Shown: in pieces, positions 17,738-25,804 of the stretch
How positions within the stretch are numbered: the stretch's first letter is position 1
Layout: each line of letters starts with the position of its first letter
Assembly: GCA_052379645.1 (NCBI GenBank)
Contig: JBQSYU010000015.1
Source of the DNA: Arthrobacter_H sp030452125
GTDB taxonomy: Bacteria; Actinomycetota; Actinomycetes; Actinomycetales; Micrococcaceae
DNA length: 64,000 nucleotides
Strand: one strand, 5' to 3'
Program-made: the position numbers and the translations under genes
Notes under the pieces: model-generated
What the model was told of the DNA's origin: nothing
What the model saw: only the letters and a program-made list of their open reading frames with translations
The model's database searches: none

Positions 17738-17772
17738 GGCACCATCTTAGGGTCGGAGGGACCAACCCGTGG

Positions 17773-17778
17773 AAGAAT
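17773..17778 (+). promoter_or_regulatory. Putative -10 for the DUF3046 gene
   Basis: AAGAAT lies 7 nt before GTG 17786; it is a weak match to TANNNT. Confidence 0.25.
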
Positions 17779-17785
17779 GGACAAC

Positions 17786-18007
17786 GTGAGACTCAGTGAT
17801 TTCTGGCGCCTGATGGACGACGAGTTCGGTGCGGGCTACTCCCGTGTGCTGGCCTCCGAGCTGGTCCTGTCCGAACTGGGCGGCCTCAGCGCCCAGGCGG
17901 CCCTGTCCTCGGGCGTCGACCCCCGCCGCGTCTGGTGGGCCATCTGTGAGAAACAGGACGTTCCCCCCGCACGGCGGCTCGGACGCGATGTCGCCCCGAA
18001 GCAGTAA
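17786..18007 (+). CDS. DUF3046 protein upstream of recA
   Basis: A 73-residue protein matching DUF3046, which characteristically precedes recA in Actinomycetota. The hallmark is RLSDFWRLMDDEFGAGYSRV, with the later PRRVWWAICEKQDVP segment. GTG 17786 is favoured by family length and by an AAGAAT box 7 nt upstream; ATG 17777 is in frame. Its function is unknown. It may share regulation with recA, but the LexA boxes lie downstream of it. Confidence 0.8.
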   Translation: MRLSDFWRLMDDEFGAGYSRVLASELVLSELGGLSAQAALSSGVDPRRVWWAICEKQDVPPARRLGRDVAPKQ

Positions 18008-18021
18008 TCGGCCATGACACG

Positions 18022-18049
18022 CCGAACACTCGTTCGAACATGTGTTCGG
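18022..18049 (+). promoter_or_regulatory. Two overlapping LexA (SOS) boxes before recA
   Basis: CCGAACACTCGTTCGA (18022-18037) and TCGAACATGTGTTCGG (18034-18049) both fit the actinobacterial SOS consensus TCGAAC-N4-GTTCGA, and they share TCGA at 18034-18037. A possible -10 (TAAGCT) follows at 18058-18063. Confidence 0.8.
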
Positions 18050-18204
18050 AACAGCTGTAAGCTGTCCACAGAGACATGGCACGGGTGGCGGACCGCGGTT
18101 CTCCACAAGGGACGACGGCCCGCACCAAATTATCCGGTGCGGCGCATACCGTGTGAAACAGGACGACAACAGGCCGTAGGGCCGCAAGACAACCGAGGTG
18201 AATG

Positions 18205-19257
18205 ATGGCCGCAGCAATGGACCGCGAAAAGGCTCTCGAATCAGCGCTGGCACAGATCGACAAGCAATATGGCAAGGGTTCGGTGATGCGTCTGGGGGAC
18301 GATACCCGAGCCAGGATCGAAGTCATCCCGACCGGCTCGATCGCCATGGACATCGCCCTGGGCATCGGCGGGCTGCCGCGTGGCCGTGTCGTGGAGATCT
18401 ACGGACCGGAATCATCCGGTAAGACCACGTTGGCGCTGCACGCAGTCGCCAACGCCCAGGCCAACGGCGGCATTGCCGCCTTCATCGATGCCGAGCACGC
18501 ACTGGATCCCGAGTACGCCAAGAAGCTCGGCGTCGACACCGACGCCCTGCTGGTGTCCCAGCCGGACACCGGTGAGCAGGCGCTGGAGATCATGGACATG
18601 CTCGTTGGTTCCGGCTCCCTGGACGTCGTGGTCATCGACTCGGTGGCCGCCCTGGTGCCGCGCGCCGAAATCGAAGGCGAGATGGGCGATAGCCACGTCG
18701 GCTTGCAGGCCCGCCTGATGAGCCAGGCGCTACGTAAGATCGCCGGACGGCTGAGCCAGACGAAGACCACTGCGATCTTCATCAACCAGTTGCGCGAGAA
18801 GATCGGCGTCTTCTTCGGCAGCCCCGAAACCACCACCGGTGGCAAGGCGCTGAAGTTCTACGCCTCCGTGCGGATCGACGTCCGTCGCATCGAGACGCTC
18901 AAGGAGGGAACCAACCCGGTCGGGAACCGGACCCGGGCCAAGATCGTCAAGAACAAGATGGCCCCGCCCTTCAAACAAGCTGAATTCGACATCCTCTACG
19001 GCGTCGGGATCTCCCGTGAGGGTGGCCTGATCGACATGGGCGTCGAAGAAGGCTTCGTGAAGAAGTCGGGGGCATGGTTCACCTACGACGGTGACCAGCT
19101 CGGCCAGGGCAAGGAAAATGCGCGTAAGTTCCTGCGGGACAACCCGGATCTAGCCGATGAACTGGAGCGTCGCATCAAGGAGAAGCTGGGTATCGGCGCC
19201 CTGCCGCCGGAGGAGCCGGGCGATGCGCAGCTACGCGCCGTGGGCAAGGACTCCTAG
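18205..19257 (+). CDS. recA: Recombinase RecA
   Basis: Homologous-recombination strand-exchange protein and LexA co-protease, 350 residues. Walker A GPESSGKTT is at about residues 67-75. Other hallmarks are AFIDAEHALDPEYAKKLGV, VVIDSVAALVPRAEIEGEMGD, the L2 region FGSPETTTGGKALKFYAS and KIVKNKMAPPFKQAEFDI. I chose ATG 18205 (4 nt after GAGGTG); ATG 18202 is immediately before it. No intein is present. Two LexA boxes upstream make it an SOS gene. Confidence 0.97.
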   Translation: MAAAMDREKALESALAQIDKQYGKGSVMRLGDDTRARIEVIPTGSIAMDIALGIGGLPRGRVVEIYGPESSGKTTLALHAVANAQANGGIAAFIDAEHALDPEYAKKLGVDTDALLVSQPDTGEQALEIMDMLVGSGSLDVVVIDSVAALVPRAEIEGEMGDSHVGLQARLMSQALRKIAGRLSQTKTTAIFINQLREKIGVFFGSPETTTGGKALKFYASVRIDVRRIETLKEGTNPVGNRTRAKIVKNKMAPPFKQAEFDILYGVGISREGGLIDMGVEEGFVKKSGAWFTYDGDQLGQGKENARKFLRDNPDLADELERRIKEKLGIGALPPEEPGDAQLRAVGKDS

Positions 19258-19298
19258 GCGTTCGAACGCAACGAAGTACAGGCCGGGAGGGGGCGTCG

Positions 19299-19940
19299 GT
19301 GGAGGGAGACAGCGCTGCCATGGAGGCCGGTGACCTGAACCGGGAGACCCTGTTCCCCCGCGAAGACACCGCACCGCTGGACGCGGCGGAGGACCACCGG
19401 GCCGAGCAGGAGCCTGGTGGTCGAGGCGGTGGGCGCGGACACCGGTCTCCCGGTCCTGACCCGGAGAAGGACCCCGAGGCGGCGGCACGGGCGATCGTCC
19501 TGCGACAGCTCACCGGCTCGCCCAAGAGTCGTCGGCAGTTGGCCGACAAGCTCTCGGAGCGGGGGATCCCGCGGGACGCGGCCGAGGGCATCCTGGATCG
19601 ATTCGAGGAACTTCAACTCATCGACGATGCCGCCTTCGCCGAGGCCTGGGTGCGTAGCCGTGCCCGCAGCCGGGGACTGTCTCGCAGCGCCTTGCGCCGC
19701 GAGCTGCGGGAGAAGGGCATTGCCGACGAGCTCTCCGATGAGGCGCTGGAACAGCTCAGCGGGGCCGATGAGTTGGAGATGGCCCGCGAACTCGTGGAGA
19801 AGAAGGTCAGGTCGATGCCGGCGGGACTGGACCACGACAAGGGGGTCCGGCGGCTGGTGGCGATGCTCGGCCGCAAGGGGTACGGGTCGGGGACCGCCTT
19901 TCGTGTCGTCAACGAGATCTGGACCGCCGACCGCGACTGA
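19299..19940 (+). CDS. recX: Regulatory protein RecX
   Basis: Modulator of RecA filaments, 213 residues from GTG 19299, with GGGAGGGGG about 6 nt upstream. The first about 60 residues are a polar extension rich in Gly, Glu and Arg. The three-helix RecX repeats follow: AIVLRQLTGSPKSRRQLADK, LSERGIPRDAAEGILDRFEE and LQLIDDAAFAEAWVRSRARS. It sits 41 bp after recA. The gap contains the 12-bp palindrome GCGTTCGAACGC (19258-19269), too short to be a convincing terminator. Confidence 0.9.
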   Translation: MEGDSAAMEAGDLNRETLFPREDTAPLDAAEDHRAEQEPGGRGGGRGHRSPGPDPEKDPEAAARAIVLRQLTGSPKSRRQLADKLSERGIPRDAAEGILDRFEELQLIDDAAFAEAWVRSRARSRGLSRSALRRELREKGIADELSDEALEQLSGADELEMARELVEKKVRSMPAGLDHDKGVRRLVAMLGRKGYGSGTAFRVVNEIWTADRD

Positions 19941-19989
19941 GCCCTGCCCTGCCAAAACGCCCAGGTTCCTTCACCGATGATGCGTTCGG

Positions 19990-19995
19990 TACTCT
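19990..19995 (+). promoter_or_regulatory. Putative -10 box for miaB
   Basis: TACTCT ends 6 nt before GTG 20002. The same gap (GGGGGA) could also act as a ribosome binding site if the ATG at 20014 is used. Confidence 0.35.
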
Positions 19996-20001
19996 GGGGG
20001 A

Positions 20002-21525
20002 GTGAGTTCGACCATGCCCAGCCCCGATACAGCCCCGCCCCTCGACGAAGCGCAACGCAGCTACGAGGTGCGCACCTACGGCTGCCAGATGAACGTCCAC
20101 GACTCCGAGAGACTGGCAGGACTGCTGGAGCAAGCCGGCATGGTGCCCAGACGCGATCCGGACACGGAAGCCGACGTCGTCGTGTTCAACACCTGCGCCG
20201 TCCGGGAGAACGCCGATAACAAGCTCTACGGAAACCTGGGGCGTTTGGCGCACGTCAAGGAGCAGCACCCAGGCATGCAGATCGCCGTCGGTGGGTGCCT
20301 GGCACAGAAGGACCGCGAGAAGATCCAGCGCAGGGCCCCGTGGGTCGACGTCGTCTTCGGAACCCATAACGTCGGTTCCCTGCCCACGCTGCTCGAACGT
20401 GCCCGCCACAACAACGAAGCCCAGCTGGAGATCCTCGAATCCCTCGACGTCTTCCCCTCGACCCTTCCCACCAAACGCGATTCGGTCTACGCCGGCTGGG
20501 TCTCGATCTCGGTGGGCTGCAACAACACCTGTACCTTCTGCATCGTGCCCTCGCTGCGTGGCAAGGAGCGGGACCGCCGCCCCGGTGACATCCTGGCCGA
20601 AGTCCAGGCCCTGGTCGACGACGGGGCCATCGAGGTCACCCTGCTGGGCCAGAACGTGAACTCCTACGGTGTTGAATTCGGGGATCGGCTGGCCTTTGGC
20701 AAACTGCTCCGGGCCTGCGGACGGATCCCCGGACTCGAACGCGTCAGATTCACCAGCCCACACCCCGCGGCCTTCACCGACGACGTCATCGAGGCGATGG
20801 CCGAAACCGATAATGTGATGCCGCAACTGCATATGCCCCTGCAGTCCGGGTCCGACCGGGTGCTCAAGGACATGCGCCGCTCCTATCGTTCCAAGAAGTT
20901 CCTGGGGATCCTGGACCGGGTACGTCAGCGCATGCCCGAGGCGGCCATCACCACCGACATCATCGTTGGCTTCCCCGGGGAAACCGAAGAGGACTTCCAG
21001 GCGACCCTGGATGTCGTCGAGCAATCCCGGTTCGCCAGCGCCTTCACCTTCCAATATTCCAAGCGCCCCGGGACCCCGGCGGCCGAACTGGCCGATCAGC
21101 TGCCCAAGGAAGTCGTCCAGGAACGCTACGAACGGCTGACCGCGCTCCAGGACAGGATCTGCGCCGAAGAGAATGCCCGGCAACTCGGCCGTGAAGTCGA
21201 AGTCATGGTCACCGCACAGCCGGGACGCAAGGCCGAGCAGACCCACCGGCTGACGGGCCGTGCCCGCGACCAGCGGCTGGTCCACTTCTCCGTGCCCGAC
21301 GGCGCCGAAGCCCCCCGTCCGGGTGACCTGGTCAACGTCACGATCACTGAAGCCGCAGCCTTCCACCTGATCGCCGATCCACCGACCACGGCCCAATACC
21401 ACCTGCGTCGTTCACGCGCCGGGGACGCCTGGGACCGCTCGCAGGCCGACTCCTGCGGCACCGGCCAGGGGGCAGCGGGCCAGGGCGTCTCGCTGGGCAT
21501 GCCCGCCCTGCCCCCGCGCGCTTAG
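20002..21525 (+). CDS. miaB: tRNA-2-methylthio-N6-dimethylallyladenosine synthase MiaB
   Basis: Radical-SAM methylthiotransferase that adds the 2-methylthio group to i6A37 of tRNA, 507 residues. The N-terminal UPF0004 cysteines are in RTYGCQMN (Cys28), VVFNTCAVREN and AVGGCLAQKD. The radical-SAM cluster is C-x3-C-x2-C (Cys173, Cys177, Cys180) in GCNNTCTFCIVP. A TRAM domain ends the conserved part. The last about 40 residues are a Gly/Ala/Ser-rich tail. Its substrate is made by MiaA, the next gene. Confidence 0.95.
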   Translation: MSSTMPSPDTAPPLDEAQRSYEVRTYGCQMNVHDSERLAGLLEQAGMVPRRDPDTEADVVVFNTCAVRENADNKLYGNLGRLAHVKEQHPGMQIAVGGCLAQKDREKIQRRAPWVDVVFGTHNVGSLPTLLERARHNNEAQLEILESLDVFPSTLPTKRDSVYAGWVSISVGCNNTCTFCIVPSLRGKERDRRPGDILAEVQALVDDGAIEVTLLGQNVNSYGVEFGDRLAFGKLLRACGRIPGLERVRFTSPHPAAFTDDVIEAMAETDNVMPQLHMPLQSGSDRVLKDMRRSYRSKKFLGILDRVRQRMPEAAITTDIIVGFPGETEEDFQATLDVVEQSRFASAFTFQYSKRPGTPAAELADQLPKEVVQERYERLTALQDRICAEENARQLGREVEVMVTAQPGRKAEQTHRLTGRARDQRLVHFSVPDGAEAPRPGDLVNVTITEAAAFHLIADPPTTAQYHLRRSRAGDAWDRSQADSCGTGQGAAGQGVSLGMPALPPRA

Positions 21526-21531
21526 CCCGGC

Positions 21532-22446
21532 ATGAGGCCACTGATCGCGATCGTCGGGCCAACGGCCACCGGCAAATCCGACGCCGCCATCGCCCTCGCC
21601 CGGCGCCTCGACGGGGAAATCGTCAACGCCGATGCCCTGCAGTTCTACCGCGGCATGGACATCGGCACGGCCAAACTGGCCCCGGCCGAGCGGGGTGGGG
21701 TCCCGCACCACCTGCTGGACATCATGGACATCGACGATGAAGCCAGCGTGGCCACGTTCCAACAGCAGGCCCGGGAAGCGATCGCCGGCATCCAGGACCG
21801 TGGCCGGCTGCCGATCCTGGTCGGCGGCTCCGGACTCTACGTCCGGGCCGTCATCGACGAACTCGAGTTCCCGCCCACCGATCCGACGATTCGACGGCGG
21901 CTGGAAGCCGAAGCGGCCGAGGACGGTGTGGCCGGGATGCGCCGTCGTCTGGCCGTGGCGGACCCGGTGTCATCGGCCCGGGATCTGGACGAGCGCCGAC
22001 TGGTCCGGGCCCTGGAGGTCCACGAGCTGACCGGGCGGCCCTTCAGCTCCTACATGCCGCGCCGCGACTACCGGCAACCCACCCTCCAACTCGGACTCGA
22101 CATCGACCGCGAACTGCTGCACGCCAAGGTGGCACACCGGGTGCGCACCATGCATGAAACCGGGCTGCTGGACGAAGTGGAGTCGTTGGCGGCCCTCGGT
22201 CTGCGCGAGACCAGGACCGCCTCCCGGGCCATCGGCTACGCCCAGTTCCTTCAGGTGCTGGAAGGCACCGCGACGATCGAGCAGGCCATCGAATCAACCA
22301 CCGTGGCCACCCGCCGCTTCGCCCGCCGCCAAATCACCTGGTTCAGAGCCGATCCCCGGGTCCACTGGTTCGATGCCGCGGACCCGGATCTGTGGGCAGC
22401 GCTGGAAGCATCCGTGCGGGAATTCGAAGTATCCCCGGGCACGTAG
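21532..22446 (+). CDS. miaA: tRNA dimethylallyltransferase MiaA
   Basis: Transfers a dimethylallyl group to A37 of tRNAs that read UNN codons, 304 residues. The P-loop is IVGPTATGKSDAAIALA (residues about 7-23). Further hallmarks are NADALQFYRGMDIGTAK, LVGGSGLYVRAVIDEL and, near the end, ATRRFARRQITWFR. It follows miaB by 6 nt. Its TAG stop is reused as the first half of the putative dapF -10. Confidence 0.96.
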   Translation: MRPLIAIVGPTATGKSDAAIALARRLDGEIVNADALQFYRGMDIGTAKLAPAERGGVPHHLLDIMDIDDEASVATFQQQAREAIAGIQDRGRLPILVGGSGLYVRAVIDELEFPPTDPTIRRRLEAEAAEDGVAGMRRRLAVADPVSSARDLDERRLVRALEVHELTGRPFSSYMPRRDYRQPTLQLGLDIDRELLHAKVAHRVRTMHETGLLDEVESLAALGLRETRTASRAIGYAQFLQVLEGTATIEQAIESTTVATRRFARRQITWFRADPRVHWFDAADPDLWAALEASVREFEVSPGT

Positions 22447-22449
22447 GCT
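22444..22449 (+). promoter_or_regulatory. Putative -10 box for dapF within the miaA stop
   Basis: TAGGCT begins with the miaA stop codon and ends 6 nt before the dapF ATG. Confidence 0.45.
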
Positions 22450-22455
22450 GGGACC

Positions 22456-23397
22456 ATGAGCTTTACGGAATCCGATCACCCCAGCGGAACCCTGTCGGCC
22501 CTCTCGGGCCTGGACTTCACCAAGGGCCATGGAACGGGCAATGACTTCATCCTGTTCTCAGACCCGGACAACAGACAGGACATCCTTCCCGCGCAGGTGG
22601 CTTCCCTCTGCGACCGTCATCTCGGCCTCGGAGCCGACGGAGTGATCCGTGCCATCCGTTCAGAGACCCTGGCCGAGGGGCGGGAGTTGCTGGCCCGGCA
22701 CCCGGAGGCCGAATGGTTCATGGATTACCGCAACGGCGACGGCTCGGTCTCCGAGATGTGCGGGAATGGGGTGCGCGTCTTCGTGCATTTCCTGGTCTCC
22801 CGTGCTCTGGTTTCCCTGGCCGACGGCGATTCCCTGACGATCGGCACCCGGGCCGGGGTGAAGGTGGTCTCCCGCTCTGCCGCCGGGTACTCGGTGGACA
22901 TGGGCCCGTGGGAGTTCCTCTTCCCCGACCAGGCCCATGAACGGGCCCTGGACAGCATCGTGGACGCCTCGTTGGAGGTCCCGCGCCCGGGCCTGAGCGT
23001 GGACATGGGCAACCCGCATACGGTCGTCGCGCTCTCCGAGGCGACCGAGCTGGACCAGCTGGATCTGCACCGGATGCCGGTGGTCGACCCCGTCCCCGAG
23101 CACGGGACGAATGTGGAGTTCGTGTTGCCGTCGGATCCGCTGGTCAACGACGGTGTCGGAACCATCCGCATGCGCGTCCATGAACGCGGTGTGGGCGAGA
23201 CCCTTTCGTGTGGCACCGGCGCCTGCGCCGCCGTCGTGGCGACCCGACACTGGGCCGGTGGGGCCTCGGCACGCCGCTGGGACGTGCACGTTCCCGGCGG
23301 GACCGTCTCCGTACGGTTCGTGACGGCTCCCGAGGGCCGCGAGCATGTGGTCCTGGAGGGACCTGCGGTACTGGTGGCCGAGGGGACCCTGGTCTAG
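22456..23397 (+). CDS. dapF: Diaminopimelate epimerase DapF
   Basis: Interconverts LL- and meso-diaminopimelate for lysine and peptidoglycan, 313 residues. The two catalytic cysteines sit in EMCGNGVRVF and LSCGTGACAAVV, the mirror-image motifs of the epimerase fold. GHGTGNDFILF near residue 28 is the N-terminal signature. The gene ends in a CTAG shared with the stop of the convergent methyltransferase gene. Confidence 0.95.
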   Translation: MSFTESDHPSGTLSALSGLDFTKGHGTGNDFILFSDPDNRQDILPAQVASLCDRHLGLGADGVIRAIRSETLAEGRELLARHPEAEWFMDYRNGDGSVSEMCGNGVRVFVHFLVSRALVSLADGDSLTIGTRAGVKVVSRSAAGYSVDMGPWEFLFPDQAHERALDSIVDASLEVPRPGLSVDMGNPHTVVALSEATELDQLDLHRMPVVDPVPEHGTNVEFVLPSDPLVNDGVGTIRMRVHERGVGETLSCGTGACAAVVATRHWAGGASARRWDVHVPGGTVSVRFVTAPEGREHVVLEGPAVLVAEGTLV

Positions 23398-24041
23398 TCC
23401 TTCGAGGGAGTCGTGCCCACGCCGGAGGCATCCGTGGTGTTGCGCACCCTCAGGATGCGGAAGGTCTTGGCGCTGGAGTATCGATCGACGATGAACCCGG
23501 TGGGGAGTTCCCGAACCAGCCACTGTTGCAGTGAATCCGAGCCCAGGTTCTTCTGGACGACCAACCAGGCAGTTCCGCCGACAGCCAGCCGGGGCAACCA
23601 GTGGAGCAGGATCCCATGCAGGATTTCCTTGCCCACCCGGATCGGGGGATTGGACCAGATGGTCTGGAACCTCAGGTCGTCATCGACGGCTTCGGGGGCC
23701 GTGGCCACCACGTTGTCCAGGGACAGGGCCTGCGCGTTTTCGCGGGTGAGTTCCAGGCTGCGCTGGTTGACGTCCACGGCATGGACGGTGGCGGAGGGGG
23801 AAGCCAGAGCCATGCTCAAGGCGATCGGACCCCAGCCGCAGCCGATGTCGAGCAGGTGGCCTTCCGCCGCCGGGGCGGGCACCCCGGACAGCAGGACCGC
23901 GGTTCCCTTGTCGATTCCATCCGGGCTGAAGATGCCTCCGGCGGTGTTGACGGCGTGTTCCGTGCCGCCGAGCATCACGCGGACGCTCCTGCGGGTGAAT
24001 GGCGTCGACGGTTGTGCGCTGAAGTAGTGGTCCGAACCCAT
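23394..24041 (-). CDS. RsmC-like class I SAM-dependent methyltransferase
   Basis: A 215-residue single-domain MTS-type methyltransferase, related to the catalytic half of RsmC (16S rRNA m2G1207). Motif I is GHLLDIGCGWGPIAL, the acidic motif II is HAVDVNQRSLE, and motif IV is SNPPIRVGK. RsmC of Gammaproteobacteria is about twice as long; the short form is usual in Actinomycetota. TAATCT lies 7 nt before the ATG (complement of 24049-24054). The substrate nucleotide is inferred, not shown. Confidence 0.82.
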   Translation of the reverse strand: MGSDHYFSAQPSTPFTRRSVRVMLGGTEHAVNTAGGIFSPDGIDKGTAVLLSGVPAPAAEGHLLDIGCGWGPIALSMALASPSATVHAVDVNQRSLELTRENAQALSLDNVVATAPEAVDDDLRFQTIWSNPPIRVGKEILHGILLHWLPRLAVGGTAWLVVQKNLGSDSLQQWLVRELPTGFIVDRYSSAKTFRILRVRNTTDASGVGTTPSKD

Positions 24042-24195
24042 GGGTTGAAGATTAACCGTCAGGGTGACGCCAAAGCGAATCCCGGTCTTCCCGGCCCGAC
24101 GGTTTCAGTGATAGAGTTATCCCAATCACTCACGGTTCGGGCACTCTCGGGTTTCGGCCTGTGGAGGAAACCAGCCACCTGTCGGTGACCCGGAC

Positions 24196-24201
24196 TAGAA
24201 T
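24196..24201 (+). promoter_or_regulatory. Putative -10 box for hflX
   Basis: TAGAAT lies 28 nt upstream of the hflX ATG, which also has a Shine-Dalgarno (AAAGGGG). Confidence 0.4.
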
Positions 24202-24229
24202 TGGTGTACGAATCCTTTCAAAGGGGAAC

Positions 24230-25804
24230 ATGACCACTCATAACGAGCCCAACCCGGACGATCGAAACCTCCCGGAGGACGAGATCCAATCCGTCATCGA
24301 CCGTATTCTGGCCACGGACGATGCCACCGACCGTGCCACGCCCCAGCGTGCTGACGACAGGCGCGCCCAGGCGCCGCTGGGCGGCAAAGCCCTGGCCTTG
24401 GACGGCAAGGGTGACGGACACTCATCAAGCGATGGCGACCAGCGCGATCTGTCCGAACGCCATGCGCTGCGCCGCGTCGCCGGATTGTCCACCGAGCTGG
24501 AAGACGTCACCGAGGTCGAAAACCGGCAGCTTCGGCTGGAACGGGTGGTACTCGCCGGAATCTGGACCGAAGGAACGTCCCAGGAAGCGGAAAACTCCCT
24601 GCGGGAACTGGCCGCCTTGGCCGAAACAGCGGGATCGGAAGTCCTGGATGGCATGGTCCAGCGCCGCTTGAAACCGGATCCAGCCACGTTCCTGGGCTCG
24701 GGCAAGGCCCAGGAGCTGCGCGATGTCGTGGCCAGCACCGGGGCCGATACCGTGGTCGTCGATTCCGAACTGGCTCCATCCCAGCGCAGGGCGTTGGAGG
24801 ACATCGTCCGGGTGAAGGTCATCGACAGGACCTCGCTGATCCTGGACATCTTCGCCCAACATGCGCAGAGCCGTGAGGGCAAGGCCCAGGTCGAACTGGC
24901 CCAGCTTGAATACCTTCTTCCCCGCCTCCGTGGCTGGGGCGAATCCATGTCACGCCAAGCCGGTGGCCGGGTCGGGACCGCGGGCGGTGGCATCGGATCA
25001 CGCGGCCCCGGCGAGACCAAGATCGAATTGGACCGTCGACGGATCCGTGACCGCATGGCCAAACTCCGTCGCGAGATCAAGGGCATGAAACCGGCACGTG
25101 ATGCCAAACGCTCGAACCGGAAACGCAATGCCGTTCCGGCGGTGGCCATTGCCGGGTACACGAACGCGGGAAAGTCCTCGCTGCTGAACCGCTTGACCGA
25201 CGCCGGGGCGCTGGTGGAGAACGCACTGTTCGCCACGCTGGATCCCACGGTCCGGCGCACGGAAACCGAAGATGGCTTAGGGTACACCATTGCCGATACC
25301 GTGGGATTCGTCAGGTCGTTGCCCACCCAACTGGTGGAGGCCTTCCGCTCGACCCTCGAGGAAATCGCCGACGCCGATCTGATCCTGCACGTGGTCGATG
25401 CCTCCCACCCCGACCCCGAAGGCCAGATCCATGCGGTCCGGGAGGTCCTCACCGAGGTCGACGCGCAGGACATTGCAGAGATCATCGTGTTGAACAAGGC
25501 CGATATCGCCGATCCGTTCGTCGTCGAACGCATTCGTCAACGCGAACCGAACCATGTGGTGGTCTCTGCCCGGACCGGCGGGGGGATCCCCGGACTGCTT
25601 GCGGCGATCAGCGAAGCCATCCCCCGTCCGGATGTGGCCATGGAATTGCTGATTCCCTATGACCGTGGTGATCTGGTCCACCGGCTGCACGGCTCCGACG
25701 CGGAGATCCTGGAGACCGAGCACCTGGATGAAGGGACCCGTCTGTCCGTGAAGGTACGCGGTGCACTCGCCGCGGAATTGGAGCAGTTCGTCGTACATGG
25801 CTGA
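24230..25804 (+). CDS. hflX: GTPase HflX
   Basis: Ribosome-associated GTPase that rescues or splits stalled ribosomes under stress, 524 residues. A long polar N-terminal extension (about 85 residues) precedes the HflX domain, marked by GSGKAQELRDVVASTGADTV and the glycine-rich GGRVGTAGGGIGSRGPGETK. G motifs are G1 GYTNAGKSS, G3 DTVGFVRSLP and G4 LNKADI. ATG 24230 follows AAAGGGGAAC. The next gene overlaps its end by 8 nt. Confidence 0.94.
   Translation: MTTHNEPNPDDRNLPEDEIQSVIDRILATDDATDRATPQRADDRRAQAPLGGKALALDGKGDGHSSSDGDQRDLSERHALRRVAGLSTELEDVTEVENRQLRLERVVLAGIWTEGTSQEAENSLRELAALAETAGSEVLDGMVQRRLKPDPATFLGSGKAQELRDVVASTGADTVVVDSELAPSQRRALEDIVRVKVIDRTSLILDIFAQHAQSREGKAQVELAQLEYLLPRLRGWGESMSRQAGGRVGTAGGGIGSRGPGETKIELDRRRIRDRMAKLRREIKGMKPARDAKRSNRKRNAVPAVAIAGYTNAGKSSLLNRLTDAGALVENALFATLDPTVRRTETEDGLGYTIADTVGFVRSLPTQLVEAFRSTLEEIADADLILHVVDASHPDPEGQIHAVREVLTEVDAQDIAEIIVLNKADIADPFVVERIRQREPNHVVVSARTGGGIPGLLAAISEAIPRPDVAMELLIPYDRGDLVHRLHGSDAEILETEHLDEGTRLSVKVRGALAAELEQFVVHG

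Noticed and set aside
19258..19269. GCGTTCGAACGC palindrome after recA, considered as a LexA or ClgR site or terminator
   Set aside because: It lacks the N4 spacing of a LexA box and the T run or long stem of a terminator.
24042..24229. Intergenic region before hflX considered for a tRNA or small RNA gene
   Set aside because: No cloverleaf, TTCGA-N2-C arm or terminator found; it fits two divergent promoters.
24238..25533. A 431-codon Ser/Arg-rich minus-strand ORF opposite hflX
   Set aside because: No motif; HflX G motifs are intact on the plus strand.
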